In this document: piece by piece, positions 17,176 through 26,222 of the stretch
Layout: each line of letters begins with the position of its first letter
Position numbering within the stretch: position 1 is the first letter of the stretch
NCBI GenBank assembly: GCA_017454855.1
Contig: JAFTCE010000100.1
Location: 1 to 64,000, forward strand
Direction: 5' to 3'
DNA: 64,000 bases
Source: Desulfovibrio sp.
Lineage (GTDB): Bacteria > Desulfobacterota > Desulfovibrionia > Desulfovibrionales > Desulfovibrionaceae
Made by a program: the position numbers and the translations under genes
Notes under the pieces: model-generated
Databases searched by the model: none
What the model saw: the letters and a program-made list of their open reading frames with translations, nothing else
Told to the model about the DNA's origin: nothing

Positions 17176-18021
17176 TTAACCTGACATGGGGCTGCCCAGG
17201 GCAAAGAGGGCGCCATTGGGCACGCCGGGGAACTCGCGACTGCCATAGACCAGGGCCTGACGTTGCACGCGCATTGAGGGCCAGGGGCCAAAGTCTGCCC
17301 CCAGGGCGCGCAGCAGGGCAAGGGCCGTGGGCGTGACGGTTTCCCCCACTGCCGCAAAGGGACGCACGGGAATGCCTTCGAGCATTTCAAGTACCGCGGG
17401 CGCGGGCAAGGGGATCACGCCGTGCGCGCAGGCAATGGAGCCATCGGCCACGGGCAGGGGGCTGGCCACAAGACGTGCTGGCGCAAGCTGGGCATAGAGT
17501 TCGCAGCTCAAGCAGGTATCCAGGATGCTGTCCAAGGCCCCCACTTCGTGAAAGTGTACTTCCTCAGGTTCCAGACCGTGAACCTTGGCCTCGGCCTCGG
17601 CCAGCAAGGTGAAGGCGCGCAGGGCGAGACTTTTGCCCGCCTGGCTCAGGCCACTGGCCTGGATAATGGCGCGCACGTCTGCCAGGCTGCGGTGCGTGTG
17701 CTGCGGCGGCAAGGAGACCTTGGCCGTCCAGCCGCCCACATGGGCCACCTGCTTGCGCTCCAGCCGCACACTTCCGGCCAGTTCCGGCATGATTGCGGTG
17801 AGCTTCTCGTTGAGGGCTTCTGCCGTCTGGCCCGTGAGGCGCAGCAGACCGGCCAGAAACATGTCCCCGGCCAGGCCGGAATGCATGCGTATGGTCACAA
17901 TGTGTCGGGCAGGGCAGTCCTCGTTGTGTTCTCCCTGGATTGGCCGATCCTCTGTGTTCTGGCCCTTCGTACCATGCTCGTGTTGGTCTATGCCCTGTGC
18001 GCATCCTGGCTGATGTTCCAT
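17176..18021 (-). CDS. LarC-like nickel-cofactor protein, N-terminal (LarC1) part only
   Basis: 281 residues from the ATG at 18021 (AAGGA upstream). After a His-rich head (QHEHGTKG) comes the LarC/DUF111 hallmark SGLAGDMFLAGLLRL, then AEAKVHGLEPEEVHFHEVGA, DGSIACAHGVIPLPAPAVLE and GETVTPTALALLRAL. LarC inserts nickel into the pyridinium dithiocarboxylate nucleotide of lactate racemase. In Lactobacillus the full enzyme is LarC1 plus LarC2, joined by frameshifting; here the protein ends after LarC1 and no LarC2 frame follows in the 159 bases downstream. No larA, larB or larE is visible. It sits at the end of the Srf gene run, beside a PP-loop protein. Confidence 0.82.
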   Translation of the reverse strand: MEHQPGCAQGIDQHEHGTKGQNTEDRPIQGEHNEDCPARHIVTIRMHSGLAGDMFLAGLLRLTGQTAEALNEKLTAIMPELAGSVRLERKQVAHVGGWTAKVSLPPQHTHRSLADVRAIIQASGLSQAGKSLALRAFTLLAEAEAKVHGLEPEEVHFHEVGALDSILDTCLSCELYAQLAPARLVASPLPVADGSIACAHGVIPLPAPAVLEMLEGIPVRPFAAVGETVTPTALALLRALGADFGPWPSMRVQRQALVYGSREFPGVPNGALFALGSPMSG

Positions 18022-18107
18022 GCTCTTTTCCTTTTGTCTTGCGTTCAGCAGACGTTTTCGGTACTGCCCTCGCCGTTGCCGTCCTTGCGTCGCATCAAAT
18101 GCCCGTT

Positions 18108-18881
18108 TCACTCCGTGCGGCATGCCTGTCCCAGCTGCCAGCGCGTCAGGCCATTCCTGACGCAGCGCCGGGCATCTTTGATGGCGGCATAGACGTGTTC
18201 CAAAGTTTCCGCCATGTGACTGCGTCCGGTATGGCCAGCCGAGGGGCAGGCATTGTCCCATGTGGGCAGTTGCCAGCAGCGCGCTGCCTTGAGAATGGTC
18301 TTTTTTTCCACCAGCAAGAGCGGGCGAATGAGGCGCAGACTGCCCTTGAAGAAGGATTCGTTCATGCCCATGCCTTCCACCCTGCCGTTGCGGCATAAGT
18401 TGAGAAAAAAAGTCTGCACGAGGTCGTCAGCATTGTGGCCCAAGGCCAAATGGGTCAGCCCGTACTGGGCGCAAAGCTCAAACAGCCTTTTGCGGCGCAG
18501 CCAGGCGCAACGGAAGCAGGCAGAACGGTTCACATTTTCTTCCGAATGGGCTTGCGGGCCGTGCGTACTGACTTCCACATGGCTGGCAATGCCCTGAGCG
18601 GCCAGCCAGGGCAAAAAACCAGCATGGCTGTCTGCGGCAAAGCCAGGATTGACGTGCAGGGCCATGAGTTCAAAGGGAAAGGGCACGATGCGTTGGCGCA
18701 GACGCAGGCATTGCAGAAGGACAAAACTGTCTACACCGCCGGATACGGCGACGCCCACACGGCAACGCGGCCAAAGCATACCTGCTTGGTGCAGGGCCTT
18801 GCCCACGGCCTTGACACAGACTTCCTGCGCATAGGAAAATTTCTTGCTCACGCCCCTGGCCTCATCTGCTGAGAATGGCAA
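18108..18881 (-). CDS. TtcA-like PP-loop tRNA thiolation-family ATPase
   Basis: 257 residues counted from the TTG at 18881; a GTG at 18851 (VSKKFSYAQE) is an equally likely start. PP-loop SGGVDS (47-52), CxxC at Cys 122/125 within NRSACFRCAWLRRKRLF, GHNADDLVQTFFLNL, and a third cysteine (212) in NACPSAGHTGRS. TtcA enzymes use these three cysteines to bind a 4Fe-4S cluster and 2-thiolate cytidine 32 of some tRNAs. A sulfur-transfer role alongside the neighbouring LarC is a speculative alternative. It starts three bases after the SUMF1-like gene ends, so it is co-transcribed with the Srf locus. Confidence 0.74.
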   Translation of the reverse strand: MPFSADEARGVSKKFSYAQEVCVKAVGKALHQAGMLWPRCRVGVAVSGGVDSFVLLQCLRLRQRIVPFPFELMALHVNPGFAADSHAGFLPWLAAQGIASHVEVSTHGPQAHSEENVNRSACFRCAWLRRKRLFELCAQYGLTHLALGHNADDLVQTFFLNLCRNGRVEGMGMNESFFKGSLRLIRPLLLVEKKTILKAARCWQLPTWDNACPSAGHTGRSHMAETLEHVYAAIKDARRCVRNGLTRWQLGQACRTE

Positions 18882-18884
18882 AGG

Positions 18885-20648
18885 TCATTGCTGCTTCCTG
18901 TAGCGCACAAGGAGTTCGTACATTTGTGGCGGAAGAGCTTGCTTCCAAATCATGGCATTGGACAATTTTTCAATGCCATTTTTGCGCACAAGATCCACAT
19001 GGGTGGCAAACATCGTGATGTTTTTTCTGAATAATTGATAAAACTGTCCTTGGCCATTATATTCATTTCTGAGTTGCGCCAGTTTTGCATCCACAGTGTT
19101 TTTTTTGTGTTGCGCAATGGCATTGACGCCATTAAGTTTATAGTCATTGGTGGAAATCTCAAGATTTTTGTAGTGTTCGTCAACGACGGCCATGTACTCC
19201 TTCTTTTTCTCGGGGGATAAAATGCCTTTTTTCTCAAGTTCGGCCACTTTGTGATAGCCCTCAAAAAACCTGAAGGCAATATTCTTAAAACTGTCAGCTT
19301 TATACACGGAAGAACGCATGCTGCTGAGAAGGCTTTGGTCGCGTTCTTTTTCCAAGGCGGTATTGTAGTCCTTGAGCAATTCTCGGAACTGTTCAAGATT
19401 GGAAATCATCACTGGCGATGCGGAGGAATGGATAATTTTCTCCAATTCTTCCAGAGGATTGCCATTCACATCAATATCCACTGGCTGATTTTTCGCCACT
19501 GCCTGGGCTGGTTTCTCTGTGTCGCTGTTGGGCGTATTTTGTTCGGACTGGGCTGAAGGCAGATCGCTCTGTGTTTTGGCCATGCCCGCCAGGGCTTTGG
19601 CCTTGCGCACGCCCGGGATGTTGATGGATCCAAGCACAAGGCGCAGTCCTAGGGAACGCGCACGATGGGGCAGCCAAGTTCCGTCCGGCTGCTTGTCAAA
19701 CATCGCCATCTCTTCCCTTTTGCCCGGATAGACCTGCTCTTCTAGGGAGGACACGAAGCTGCCGCCCTTGGCCACAAAGCCCCCCTGAGAGCCGTGCAGA
19801 CGCCGCTGGCGCTCGCCGTTAGGCAGATTTTCCACGACTGTATAGCGGAAGCGATCCTGGACAAATTCCGCCACATTACCGCTCGTGTCATACATACCCA
19901 GTTTGTTGGGGGTTTTGCTGCCAATGGGCTGGGGCTGGTCATAGCTCGCCCCAAACACGGCGTAATCCTCGAGTTTTTTGGAATCGTCGATGAATACGTC
20001 TTTATGCGCGGCTTCACGAGGCTGAGAACCGCCCTTGGCGGCAAATTCCCATTCCGCCTCTGTGGGCAGGCGAAAATACAAGGGCGCATTTTCCACCACA
20101 GGCATGACGGCGGTGTGCTGGGTCAAAAGCCATTCATTATACTTTTGTAAAAAAAGCTGGATGTCGTACCAGGACACATTTGTCTTGGGCAGGTCCCCGC
20201 GCTCCTTGCTGTCCGTGCTGTCCATGACGGCATTCCACTGCGCCGTGCTGACTTCGTACTTGCCGATAAAGTAGAAGCTACACGCTTGGGGATTTTCGAT
20301 GTGAATCTTGGCTTGCCAGTCCTTGGGCAAATCCGCATAGGCTATGGGCGAGCTGATATGGGCTTCCACCTGTTTTTCGTAAAAACTGCGATCCTCATGC
20401 ACATTGATCAGGCCCATGGGAAAGCTATAGTCGGAGAGGGCATTGCTGGCCTGGACACTGACGATCCTCAAGACCATTTTCAAGCCCTTGGGCATGGGCA
20501 GTTCTATATCGCCGCTCTCGGGATGTGGATTATACGTAGCTTTGATGTCCATAGCCCCCTGCTGCCTTTTCAGGGCAGCAAAGGCTTCATTGGCAAGCCA
20601 CAGGCTCACACAGCACGCAAGGAGCGCACAAAGCAGCTTCCTGAGCAT
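18885..20648 (-). CDS. secreted SUMF1/FGE-fold protein without the FGE cysteines
   Basis: 587 residues from the ATG at 20648 (GAGGAG upstream). Signal peptide ending NEAFA. The middle (about 130-350) is a formylglycine-generating-enzyme-type domain: GKYEVSTAQWNAVMD, NVSWYDIQLFLQKY, RLPTEAEWEFAAKGG, GMYDTSGNVAEFVQDR, AKGGSFVSS. The end of the domain reads LGLRLVLG, where true FGE has GFRC, and the catalytic cysteine pair is missing. It is therefore unlikely to make formylglycine and more likely a binding module. The C-terminal 200 residues are charged and helical. Likely periplasmic; its partner genes are the ABC pair and the VWA protein upstream. Confidence 0.83.
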   Translation of the reverse strand: MLRKLLCALLACCVSLWLANEAFAALKRQQGAMDIKATYNPHPESGDIELPMPKGLKMVLRIVSVQASNALSDYSFPMGLINVHEDRSFYEKQVEAHISSPIAYADLPKDWQAKIHIENPQACSFYFIGKYEVSTAQWNAVMDSTDSKERGDLPKTNVSWYDIQLFLQKYNEWLLTQHTAVMPVVENAPLYFRLPTEAEWEFAAKGGSQPREAAHKDVFIDDSKKLEDYAVFGASYDQPQPIGSKTPNKLGMYDTSGNVAEFVQDRFRYTVVENLPNGERQRRLHGSQGGFVAKGGSFVSSLEEQVYPGKREEMAMFDKQPDGTWLPHRARSLGLRLVLGSINIPGVRKAKALAGMAKTQSDLPSAQSEQNTPNSDTEKPAQAVAKNQPVDIDVNGNPLEELEKIIHSSASPVMISNLEQFRELLKDYNTALEKERDQSLLSSMRSSVYKADSFKNIAFRFFEGYHKVAELEKKGILSPEKKKEYMAVVDEHYKNLEISTNDYKLNGVNAIAQHKKNTVDAKLAQLRNEYNGQGQFYQLFRKNITMFATHVDLVRKNGIEKLSNAMIWKQALPPQMYELLVRYRKQQ

Positions 20649-20659
20649 GGGAACACTCC

Positions 20660-21874
20660 TCAACTATCACGGATAACGAGCGCAGGGTCAATGCGCGCGG
20701 CTTGGAGGCAGGCGCGCAAGGCGGCAAAAACCACAAGGACTTGAATACCCAGGGCGATGGCAAGCATATGGGTTGCATGGATAAAGCAAATGCTCTGTCC
20801 GTCTGTTTGGCTGGCAAAAAAAATGTCGATGATGTTGGCAACGACCCCATAGAGTCCCATGGCCGTCAGAACCCCGAGAATGCCCGTAGCCAAGGCTTGC
20901 GTCACGGGATAGGCAAGCATACTCCAGCGGGAATAGCCTATGAGCCGCAGCATGCCGAGCATTTTCCATTTACGGCGCACCGAGGCATGTACGCTGCTGG
21001 CCATGAAGGCAAAAAAGCCCACCAAAGACGCCACGGCAATGATCACAATGATGGCCGAAAGCACACTGTCCATATGCTTGATGTTGGCAATATCGCGGGA
21101 TCGTGTCTTGACCACGATGTTTTGTTCTGCAAACCAGGTTTCCAGGCTGGCCACAGCATCTATGGAACGCACATAGGCCCTGAAGGATTCAAAATGACGT
21201 TCTGCGTGCTGTGGGGTTTTGCCGCTGGCCTGCAAGATATCCGAAGCAAAGCCGTCGCGAAAATCCTGTATGGCCCAGAGCAGATTGGGGTGAACAAAGC
21301 CCGTATCCGTGCCCAGGGCTTGGGCAGGCAGGATGCCAGCCACGTGCAGCTGAACCTCCTTGCGTTCAAAGGTGCCGCTTTCCTGACGGCGCGAAATGGA
21401 GGCCTGCAAGGCATCCCCCCTCGTGACCGCAAGGCGTTTGGCCGCAGTGTCCGTGAGGACAATGTCCCCTGTGCTATCCCAGGGCAGGACAAGGCCGTGT
21501 CGAGCGAGTAAGGGGTCGCCCTGGGCCGTGGCCTCCAGGGAGAGTATGAGCGTGGAACCGTTGGCTGCGCGCACTTGCAGTTCCGAAGCCACATCGCGGG
21601 TGCGTCCCATGCAAAAGGCACACTCCGGACGGGAGCGCACACGGTCGATGAACTGTTCCGAAAAACCTGCTCCGCTGCCGCCTGCTGGCATGAGTACCAG
21701 CACTGTTGGGTCTTGGAGCAAATGCTCGCGCATACGCGTAATAACGCCGGTGTGGACGCCGTGCAGAATCAAGAGCGGCGAGAGCATGCTGGCCAGGGCC
21801 AACACGCCGCATAACGAAAGGACGCCTTCGTGCAGCCAGTCTTTGAGGGCGAGGAATGCGGCATTGGTTTTCAT
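20660..21874 (-). CDS. ABC transporter permease, FtsX/MacB type
   Basis: 404 residues. One N-terminal membrane helix (about 17-40), a large periplasmic region (about 45-270), then three helices (SAIIVIIAVASLVGFFAFMAS, the TQALATGILGVLTAMGLYG region, and a C-terminal ALGIQVLVVFAAL). This is the four-helix FtsX plan of MacB/LolE-type mechanotransmission ABC proteins, which usually drive periplasmic partners rather than pump across the inner membrane. Its start overlaps the stop of the ATPase gene by four bases (ATGA). The ribosome site of the next gene lies in its last codons. Confidence 0.85.
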   Translation of the reverse strand: MKTNAAFLALKDWLHEGVLSLCGVLALASMLSPLLILHGVHTGVITRMREHLLQDPTVLVLMPAGGSGAGFSEQFIDRVRSRPECAFCMGRTRDVASELQVRAANGSTLILSLEATAQGDPLLARHGLVLPWDSTGDIVLTDTAAKRLAVTRGDALQASISRRQESGTFERKEVQLHVAGILPAQALGTDTGFVHPNLLWAIQDFRDGFASDILQASGKTPQHAERHFESFRAYVRSIDAVASLETWFAEQNIVVKTRSRDIANIKHMDSVLSAIIVIIAVASLVGFFAFMASSVHASVRRKWKMLGMLRLIGYSRWSMLAYPVTQALATGILGVLTAMGLYGVVANIIDIFFASQTDGQSICFIHATHMLAIALGIQVLVVFAALRACLQAARIDPALVIRDS

Positions 21875-22617
21875 AGCGCTGCCCCAGGCTCAAAGGCCGT
21901 GTCGTCCAGCGTGGCTGTCAGGCCATCGACATGCTGGCTGAGGCTGACGGGCACCATCCTGAACCGAAATTCCCGCACCAGGGCAATATCGTGCGAAACC
22001 ATGACCACGGCGGCTCCTGAGGTGCGCGCTGTTTCCAAAAACAAGGCCATGACCGTGCGCGCCAACTGCGGATCGAGTGCTGCCGTGGGTTCGTCAGCCA
22101 GGAGGAGCTTGGGCCTGGAGGCCAAGGCCCTGGCGATGGCCGCACGCTGCCGCTCGCCGATGGACAGCGACGCGGGCTTGGCATTGCGCACATGTCCAAT
22201 GTGCAGCGCTTCCATCAAGCGCTCAGTCTCCTCAGCGACCCCTGCTGCGTCCAGGGCATGGCCTAGGGAGGCCGTGAGTTCGATATTCTCGCGCACGCTC
22301 AAAAAAGGCAGCAATTCCCCTGTCTGCAACACATAGCCCATGTGCTGTCGCCGCAGTCGGGCCATGGCATCACTGTCGCCCTGCTCCCAGAGCAGGGCCG
22401 CATCAACCTGGGCATCCTCAAAGGCAAAGGCCATGCTTTCTGCGGCATCCGGCCTCAAGATCAGGCCCAAGATGTCCAGGGTCGTGCTTTTCCCACAGCC
22501 GCTGGGTCCGGTTATGGCCACATGCTCTCCTCGGCGCACCGAAAAGGAAGCAATGTGCAGGCTAAAGCCCGTTTCCCGAGCGCGCATTTTGCGGATATTT
22601 CTGAGTGCAGCGAGCAT
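21871..22617 (-). CDS. ABC transporter ATP-binding protein (LolD/MacB type)
   Basis: 248 residues from the ATG at 22617, which shares one base with the TAA of the upstream VWA gene. Walker A GPSGCGKST, Q-loop region YVLQTGELLPFLSVREN, signature SLSIGERQR (LSIGE in place of LSGGQ), Walker B LLLADEPTAALD, H-loop MVSHD. It is the cytoplasmic motor for the FtsX-type permease immediately downstream. The one-base and four-base overlaps with both neighbours indicate a single translationally coupled unit. Confidence 0.9.
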   Translation of the reverse strand: MLAALRNIRKMRARETGFSLHIASFSVRRGEHVAITGPSGCGKSTTLDILGLILRPDAAESMAFAFEDAQVDAALLWEQGDSDAMARLRRQHMGYVLQTGELLPFLSVRENIELTASLGHALDAAGVAEETERLMEALHIGHVRNAKPASLSIGERQRAAIARALASRPKLLLADEPTAALDPQLARTVMALFLETARTSGAAVVMVSHDIALVREFRFRMVPVSLSQHVDGLTATLDDTAFEPGAAL

Positions 22618-24728
22618 TAGGGCAACATCTTCAGCGGCACGCGGTACACCCACTCATTGGCGTTGGGCGATCCAAAGCTTTCCCAATGCGTGTTGTCGCG
22701 GTCATAGCGTTCGTACTCGCGCACCAATTGCTTGAGCCGTTTGATGAACTCATTTTTCTCGCCCGTACTCATATTGGTCCAGTCCTCCTGTTGCAGACCG
22801 AGAATGCGGCTTTTGTAGGGTAAGCCGTCCAGGACTTCCAACAGAACGCCCTTTTGGGCCAGATTGGCCTTGGGATCGCTGTTGAAGGCCGTGGGATCCC
22901 TGCTCATCTGGGCAGCGGCTGAGATGAGTTGTTCATAGAAGTTGAAATTCTCGCTGTCCTGGAGAAAGGCTTCTTCCGCAGTGAGGATGATGTTCTTCAA
23001 CTGCTTGCGCAGTTCGCTCAACTGCATCTTGGTCAGCAAGACGGCTGGCTCTACAGCCGGCACAGGAGCGTCTTGCGGATGTTCTTCCAGCGAGACGAGA
23101 TCGGCATCCGCAATCCAGGCATTGACCACCTGCGGCGCCCGCGTGGCTTTCTTGTCGCCCACAAAACGCAACTGCATGGCATAACCACTCACTTCTGCGA
23201 AATGGCGGGCCAAATCCTCGGGGCTGGCATTGCGCGGGGCGTCATGCACCTTGGGCTTGACCGCGCCGCCGCCGGCAAGTTGCTTTTCAGCAATTTTACA
23301 GAAACTGTCCGCCACAATGTCCCCGACGTTCTTGAAGTGTGCGGCCCCTTCGGCATCGGTGCTGGCCTCAATGGGAATATAACTGGAACGATTATTACTC
23401 AAGCGCGAGAGTTCCCGATAGCTTTTTTCGGCATAGGCATGATTTTTCTTCCCCTTTGGCGACTTCACATGAATAGCCGTGAGGAATATGCCGTGCATCC
23501 GCAGATAATCGGCCATGCCTTCTGGGGACATGCCTTCGACAATATCTTCACGACGCGAAGCTAGCTCCTGCCTATTCCTCTTGTCGTGGGGAAAGTGCAT
23601 GTCCGCTGCTTGCTCTGCCTGCGGCGCTTCCGCCGTGCGCGATGTCTTGTCCGTCAGGGGACCGGCATCCGTGACCAAGAGAATGATCTTGGCATCCACG
23701 CGGTTCCAGCTCAAGGTATCCACGGCGTCCTTGACGCCAGCCAGGGAATCTTCATTGAAATCGTGTGTGGATTCTTTGCATTCGTCCAATTGGTCGAGAA
23801 GTTTTTCCAGGGAAGCGCGTTCATGGACAAAGGCAAAATCGCTGACAATGCGCGTATTGTAGTCGATATTCTTGCGCAAGTTCGTATTACTGCGGAATCC
23901 GAGAACGGCAAGGGCGATTTTCTCCTTGGCCGTCGAATGTTGCAGCTTGTCATAGATGCGGCGGATAATTTCCTTGGTCTGTTCGATATACGCTTTCATG
24001 GAAATGGTCGTGTCAACCACGAAAACAATGCCCGTGGTCATGCCGTCGGATTGTGGACCTGCCTTCTGCGCACGCTCAGGCGCAGTATTTTTCATGGCCG
24101 GCAGACCTGGGTCAAGACAGGCCACTTGCAGGAGCTGTGTGCCCCCTTCCTTGAATTGCGCGTCCATCTTCAAGACTGGCAGCAAGTAAAAATCTTTTTC
24201 AGCAACTTCGCCTTCCTTGCCAAAAGGCTCGCAGGCGATGACGGGACTATTTTGGGGCAGGCGGGGGTTCTTGGTAGCAAAAAGGGCGACATATTCCTCC
24301 ACCAGGGGCTTGATGCTTTCAGCCGCGCAGACGTCCTCCAGGGATTTGTGATCGCGGAAAAACAGCACGGGGTGGCGCCCCATCTGCTTGGTGAAGGTCA
24401 GGGTGATGGCCTGCGGCCACTCTGTGGCTTCACTTGCCTTCAGCCAGCCCTGGGCTTGTGTGCTGGAAACGCCGACGCGGAGCATGTCATTCTGTCGGGC
24501 AAAGACATAATAACAGGTGAATGTGCGCGGCTTTCCAGCGCTTATCTGTCCTTGGGGATCGGCATAGAGGGTGGCCCCAGGATGGGAAACAACGCGCTGG
24601 AAGACCGTGCGCTTCCCTTCCTGCAAGAGCGGCTGATCCGCAAGAGCAAGGCTGGGCAGACACGCAAGGAGGGCAAGAAATCCCCAAATGCACGCCTGTC
24701 TGGTCAACACGAATTTTCGTCCCCGCAT
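22617..24728 (-). CDS. periplasmic SH3b + von Willebrand A domain protein (PpkA-periplasmic-part-like)
   Basis: 703 residues. Signal peptide cleaved after about residue 30 (SLALA). Residues about 45-105 look like a bacterial SH3 module (PGATLYADPQGQI, then TCYYVFARQNDMLRVGVSS). A VWA domain begins near 231 with a MIDAS-like motif at 239-243 (DTTIS, for DxSxS) and ILLVTDAGPLTD later. The SH3b-VWA arrangement resembles the periplasmic part of PpkA-type kinases of type VI secretion systems, but there is no kinase domain here. The family's VWA domains bind protein partners through a metal ion. Encoded between the coiled-coil membrane protein and the ABC ATPase. Confidence 0.82.
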   Translation of the reverse strand: MRGRKFVLTRQACIWGFLALLACLPSLALADQPLLQEGKRTVFQRVVSHPGATLYADPQGQISAGKPRTFTCYYVFARQNDMLRVGVSSTQAQGWLKASEATEWPQAITLTFTKQMGRHPVLFFRDHKSLEDVCAAESIKPLVEEYVALFATKNPRLPQNSPVIACEPFGKEGEVAEKDFYLLPVLKMDAQFKEGGTQLLQVACLDPGLPAMKNTAPERAQKAGPQSDGMTTGIVFVVDTTISMKAYIEQTKEIIRRIYDKLQHSTAKEKIALAVLGFRSNTNLRKNIDYNTRIVSDFAFVHERASLEKLLDQLDECKESTHDFNEDSLAGVKDAVDTLSWNRVDAKIILLVTDAGPLTDKTSRTAEAPQAEQAADMHFPHDKRNRQELASRREDIVEGMSPEGMADYLRMHGIFLTAIHVKSPKGKKNHAYAEKSYRELSRLSNNRSSYIPIEASTDAEGAAHFKNVGDIVADSFCKIAEKQLAGGGAVKPKVHDAPRNASPEDLARHFAEVSGYAMQLRFVGDKKATRAPQVVNAWIADADLVSLEEHPQDAPVPAVEPAVLLTKMQLSELRKQLKNIILTAEEAFLQDSENFNFYEQLISAAAQMSRDPTAFNSDPKANLAQKGVLLEVLDGLPYKSRILGLQQEDWTNMSTGEKNEFIKRLKQLVREYERYDRDNTHWESFGSPNANEWVYRVPLKMLP

Positions 24729-24740
24729 GAGTACACCTCG

Positions 24741-26222
24741 CTATTGCATTGCCTGCATCCACTGCCTGGCATTGACGTCGCCCTTGTTGGCAGCCTCCTG
24801 CACCCAAGCCTTCATGCGCTCGCGGGCGTCTTTGCCATCAGCGTGTTTCCCGTAATAATACCAAGCCTCGGCAGCGTCTTTTTTGATGCTTCCCCATGCT
24901 GGCCTGGAAGGATCAAGACACTGTGCGCATTTCAAGGCGCCCTCGGCATGATCCTGCTCGGCAGCATAGTAGTACAAACGAAACACGGCATCCTGCTGCT
25001 CTGGCGTGTCCGTAGCCAATTCCCCGGCCAGCTGCATGGCCCCTTCGGGGCTGCGCGTACCGGCGAAAAAGGTGGCCACCCGTCCCCTGGCATCGGCTCG
25101 GGCCGCTTCCGCCGCCTTGCGCTCGGCTTCGGCCCTCGCTGCAGCTTCTGCTGCCTGGCTTTCGGCTGCCTCGCTCTCCTTGCTTTGGGCAGCCTGCTCA
25201 GGGGCAGGTTTGGGGGCAGGCGGCTGGGCTGTTGGCTGGCGCAGGAGGAAAAAGGCAGCGAGACCGGCAGCGGCCACAAGGGCGACAAGACCGACGAGAA
25301 CCATGCCTGTCTTGCTCTTGGGCTGTGCCGCCCCTGTTTCGGGCAGAGGCACTGCTGGTTCAGACGCTGTCGCCAATGTCTCTTGCGCAGCCCGCTTGAC
25401 TTCTTCTGCGCGTCTGGCCGTTTCCTGCGCGCTGCACTCCGCCAGGGCGTTTTGGAGCTGGGCGGAAAAGCCGCGCACTTCTGCCAACTGTCCCTGGAGG
25501 GCATCCAAGGCGGCCTGCGCCGTCCGGATGGATTCCATAGCTTGCGGGGCTTTGACCGCGTCTTGGGCCAGAGCGCCATTCTTGGCGCAGCCATCAGCGC
25601 TGGTCAGCAGACGCACTGCCTCGGCCTGTGCCTCTTCGGCGCTGGCCATGCAGGCCGCTCCCTGTGCAGCTTCTTGCTGGGCACGCTCCAGGTCGCCCGC
25701 CGCGAGGGCCTCCTGTTCGGCTTTCTGCGCTGCTCGGCATTCCTGGAGCTTTTGCACGGCGGCATTGGCAGCGCTGGTTGCCTGATTCGTCAGGTGCAGA
25801 GCTTTGGCCAGCTCTTCAGCAGCAGCGTCATGCGGCCCAGTGTCGGCTTCTTCGGCCAGGCTGTATCCACTGACGCCAGGGGAGGATTTTTTCACCCCGT
25901 CCGCGAAAAAGGGGGCCTCGTACTTGTCCTTGCCGCTGGCGTCCAGCAGGGTCAGCACATAGCCACCCCGTGAAAGGCAATTCACATAATACGATTCTAA
26001 TCTGAAAACCACCGTGTTTCCAGAGGCTTCTCCCTCCGTGCGCAAACTTTCCTTCTTGGCGCCCCATTGCCCCTTGTCGCGGCCCAGATATTCCGTCCCA
26101 CTGCTGGTTTCATGTCCCAGGGCAATGCCATCGCCCGCGGCAAATGTCTCGCCTTCCTCCAGGGTCAGCACAATGTCGGCAAGGCCGCCTTCCAGGCCCT
26201 TTTGCGTGAATTTGGCTTCCAT
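24741..26222 (-). CDS. single-pass membrane protein with coiled coil and Sel1-like tail
   Basis: 493 residues. Cytoplasmic N-terminal domain (1-120) of unknown fold, an Ala/Gln/Glu-rich coiled coil (about 130-290), one membrane helix (306-327), a low-complexity Ala/Glu linker and a C-terminal segment (about 390-493) resembling Sel1/TPR repeats (AVFRLYYYAAEQDHAEGALK, WYYYGKHADGKDARERMK). The ATG begins on the last base of the SrfC stop codon (TGATG). I do not recognise a named family. Its topology suits a link between the cytoplasmic SrfB/SrfC proteins and the periplasmic VWA protein (inference). Confidence 0.78.
   Translation of the reverse strand: MEAKFTQKGLEGGLADIVLTLEEGETFAAGDGIALGHETSSGTEYLGRDKGQWGAKKESLRTEGEASGNTVVFRLESYYVNCLSRGGYVLTLLDASGKDKYEAPFFADGVKKSSPGVSGYSLAEEADTGPHDAAAEELAKALHLTNQATSAANAAVQKLQECRAAQKAEQEALAAGDLERAQQEAAQGAACMASAEEAQAEAVRLLTSADGCAKNGALAQDAVKAPQAMESIRTAQAALDALQGQLAEVRGFSAQLQNALAECSAQETARRAEEVKRAAQETLATASEPAVPLPETGAAQPKSKTGMVLVGLVALVAAAGLAAFFLLRQPTAQPPAPKPAPEQAAQSKESEAAESQAAEAAARAEAERKAAEAARADARGRVATFFAGTRSPEGAMQLAGELATDTPEQQDAVFRLYYYAAEQDHAEGALKCAQCLDPSRPAWGSIKKDAAEAWYYYGKHADGKDARERMKAWVQEAANKGDVNARQWMQAMQ

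Noticed and set aside
18885..20648. Functional sulfatase-activating enzyme
   Set aside because: The C-terminal cysteines needed for catalysis are missing and no sulfatase gene is nearby.
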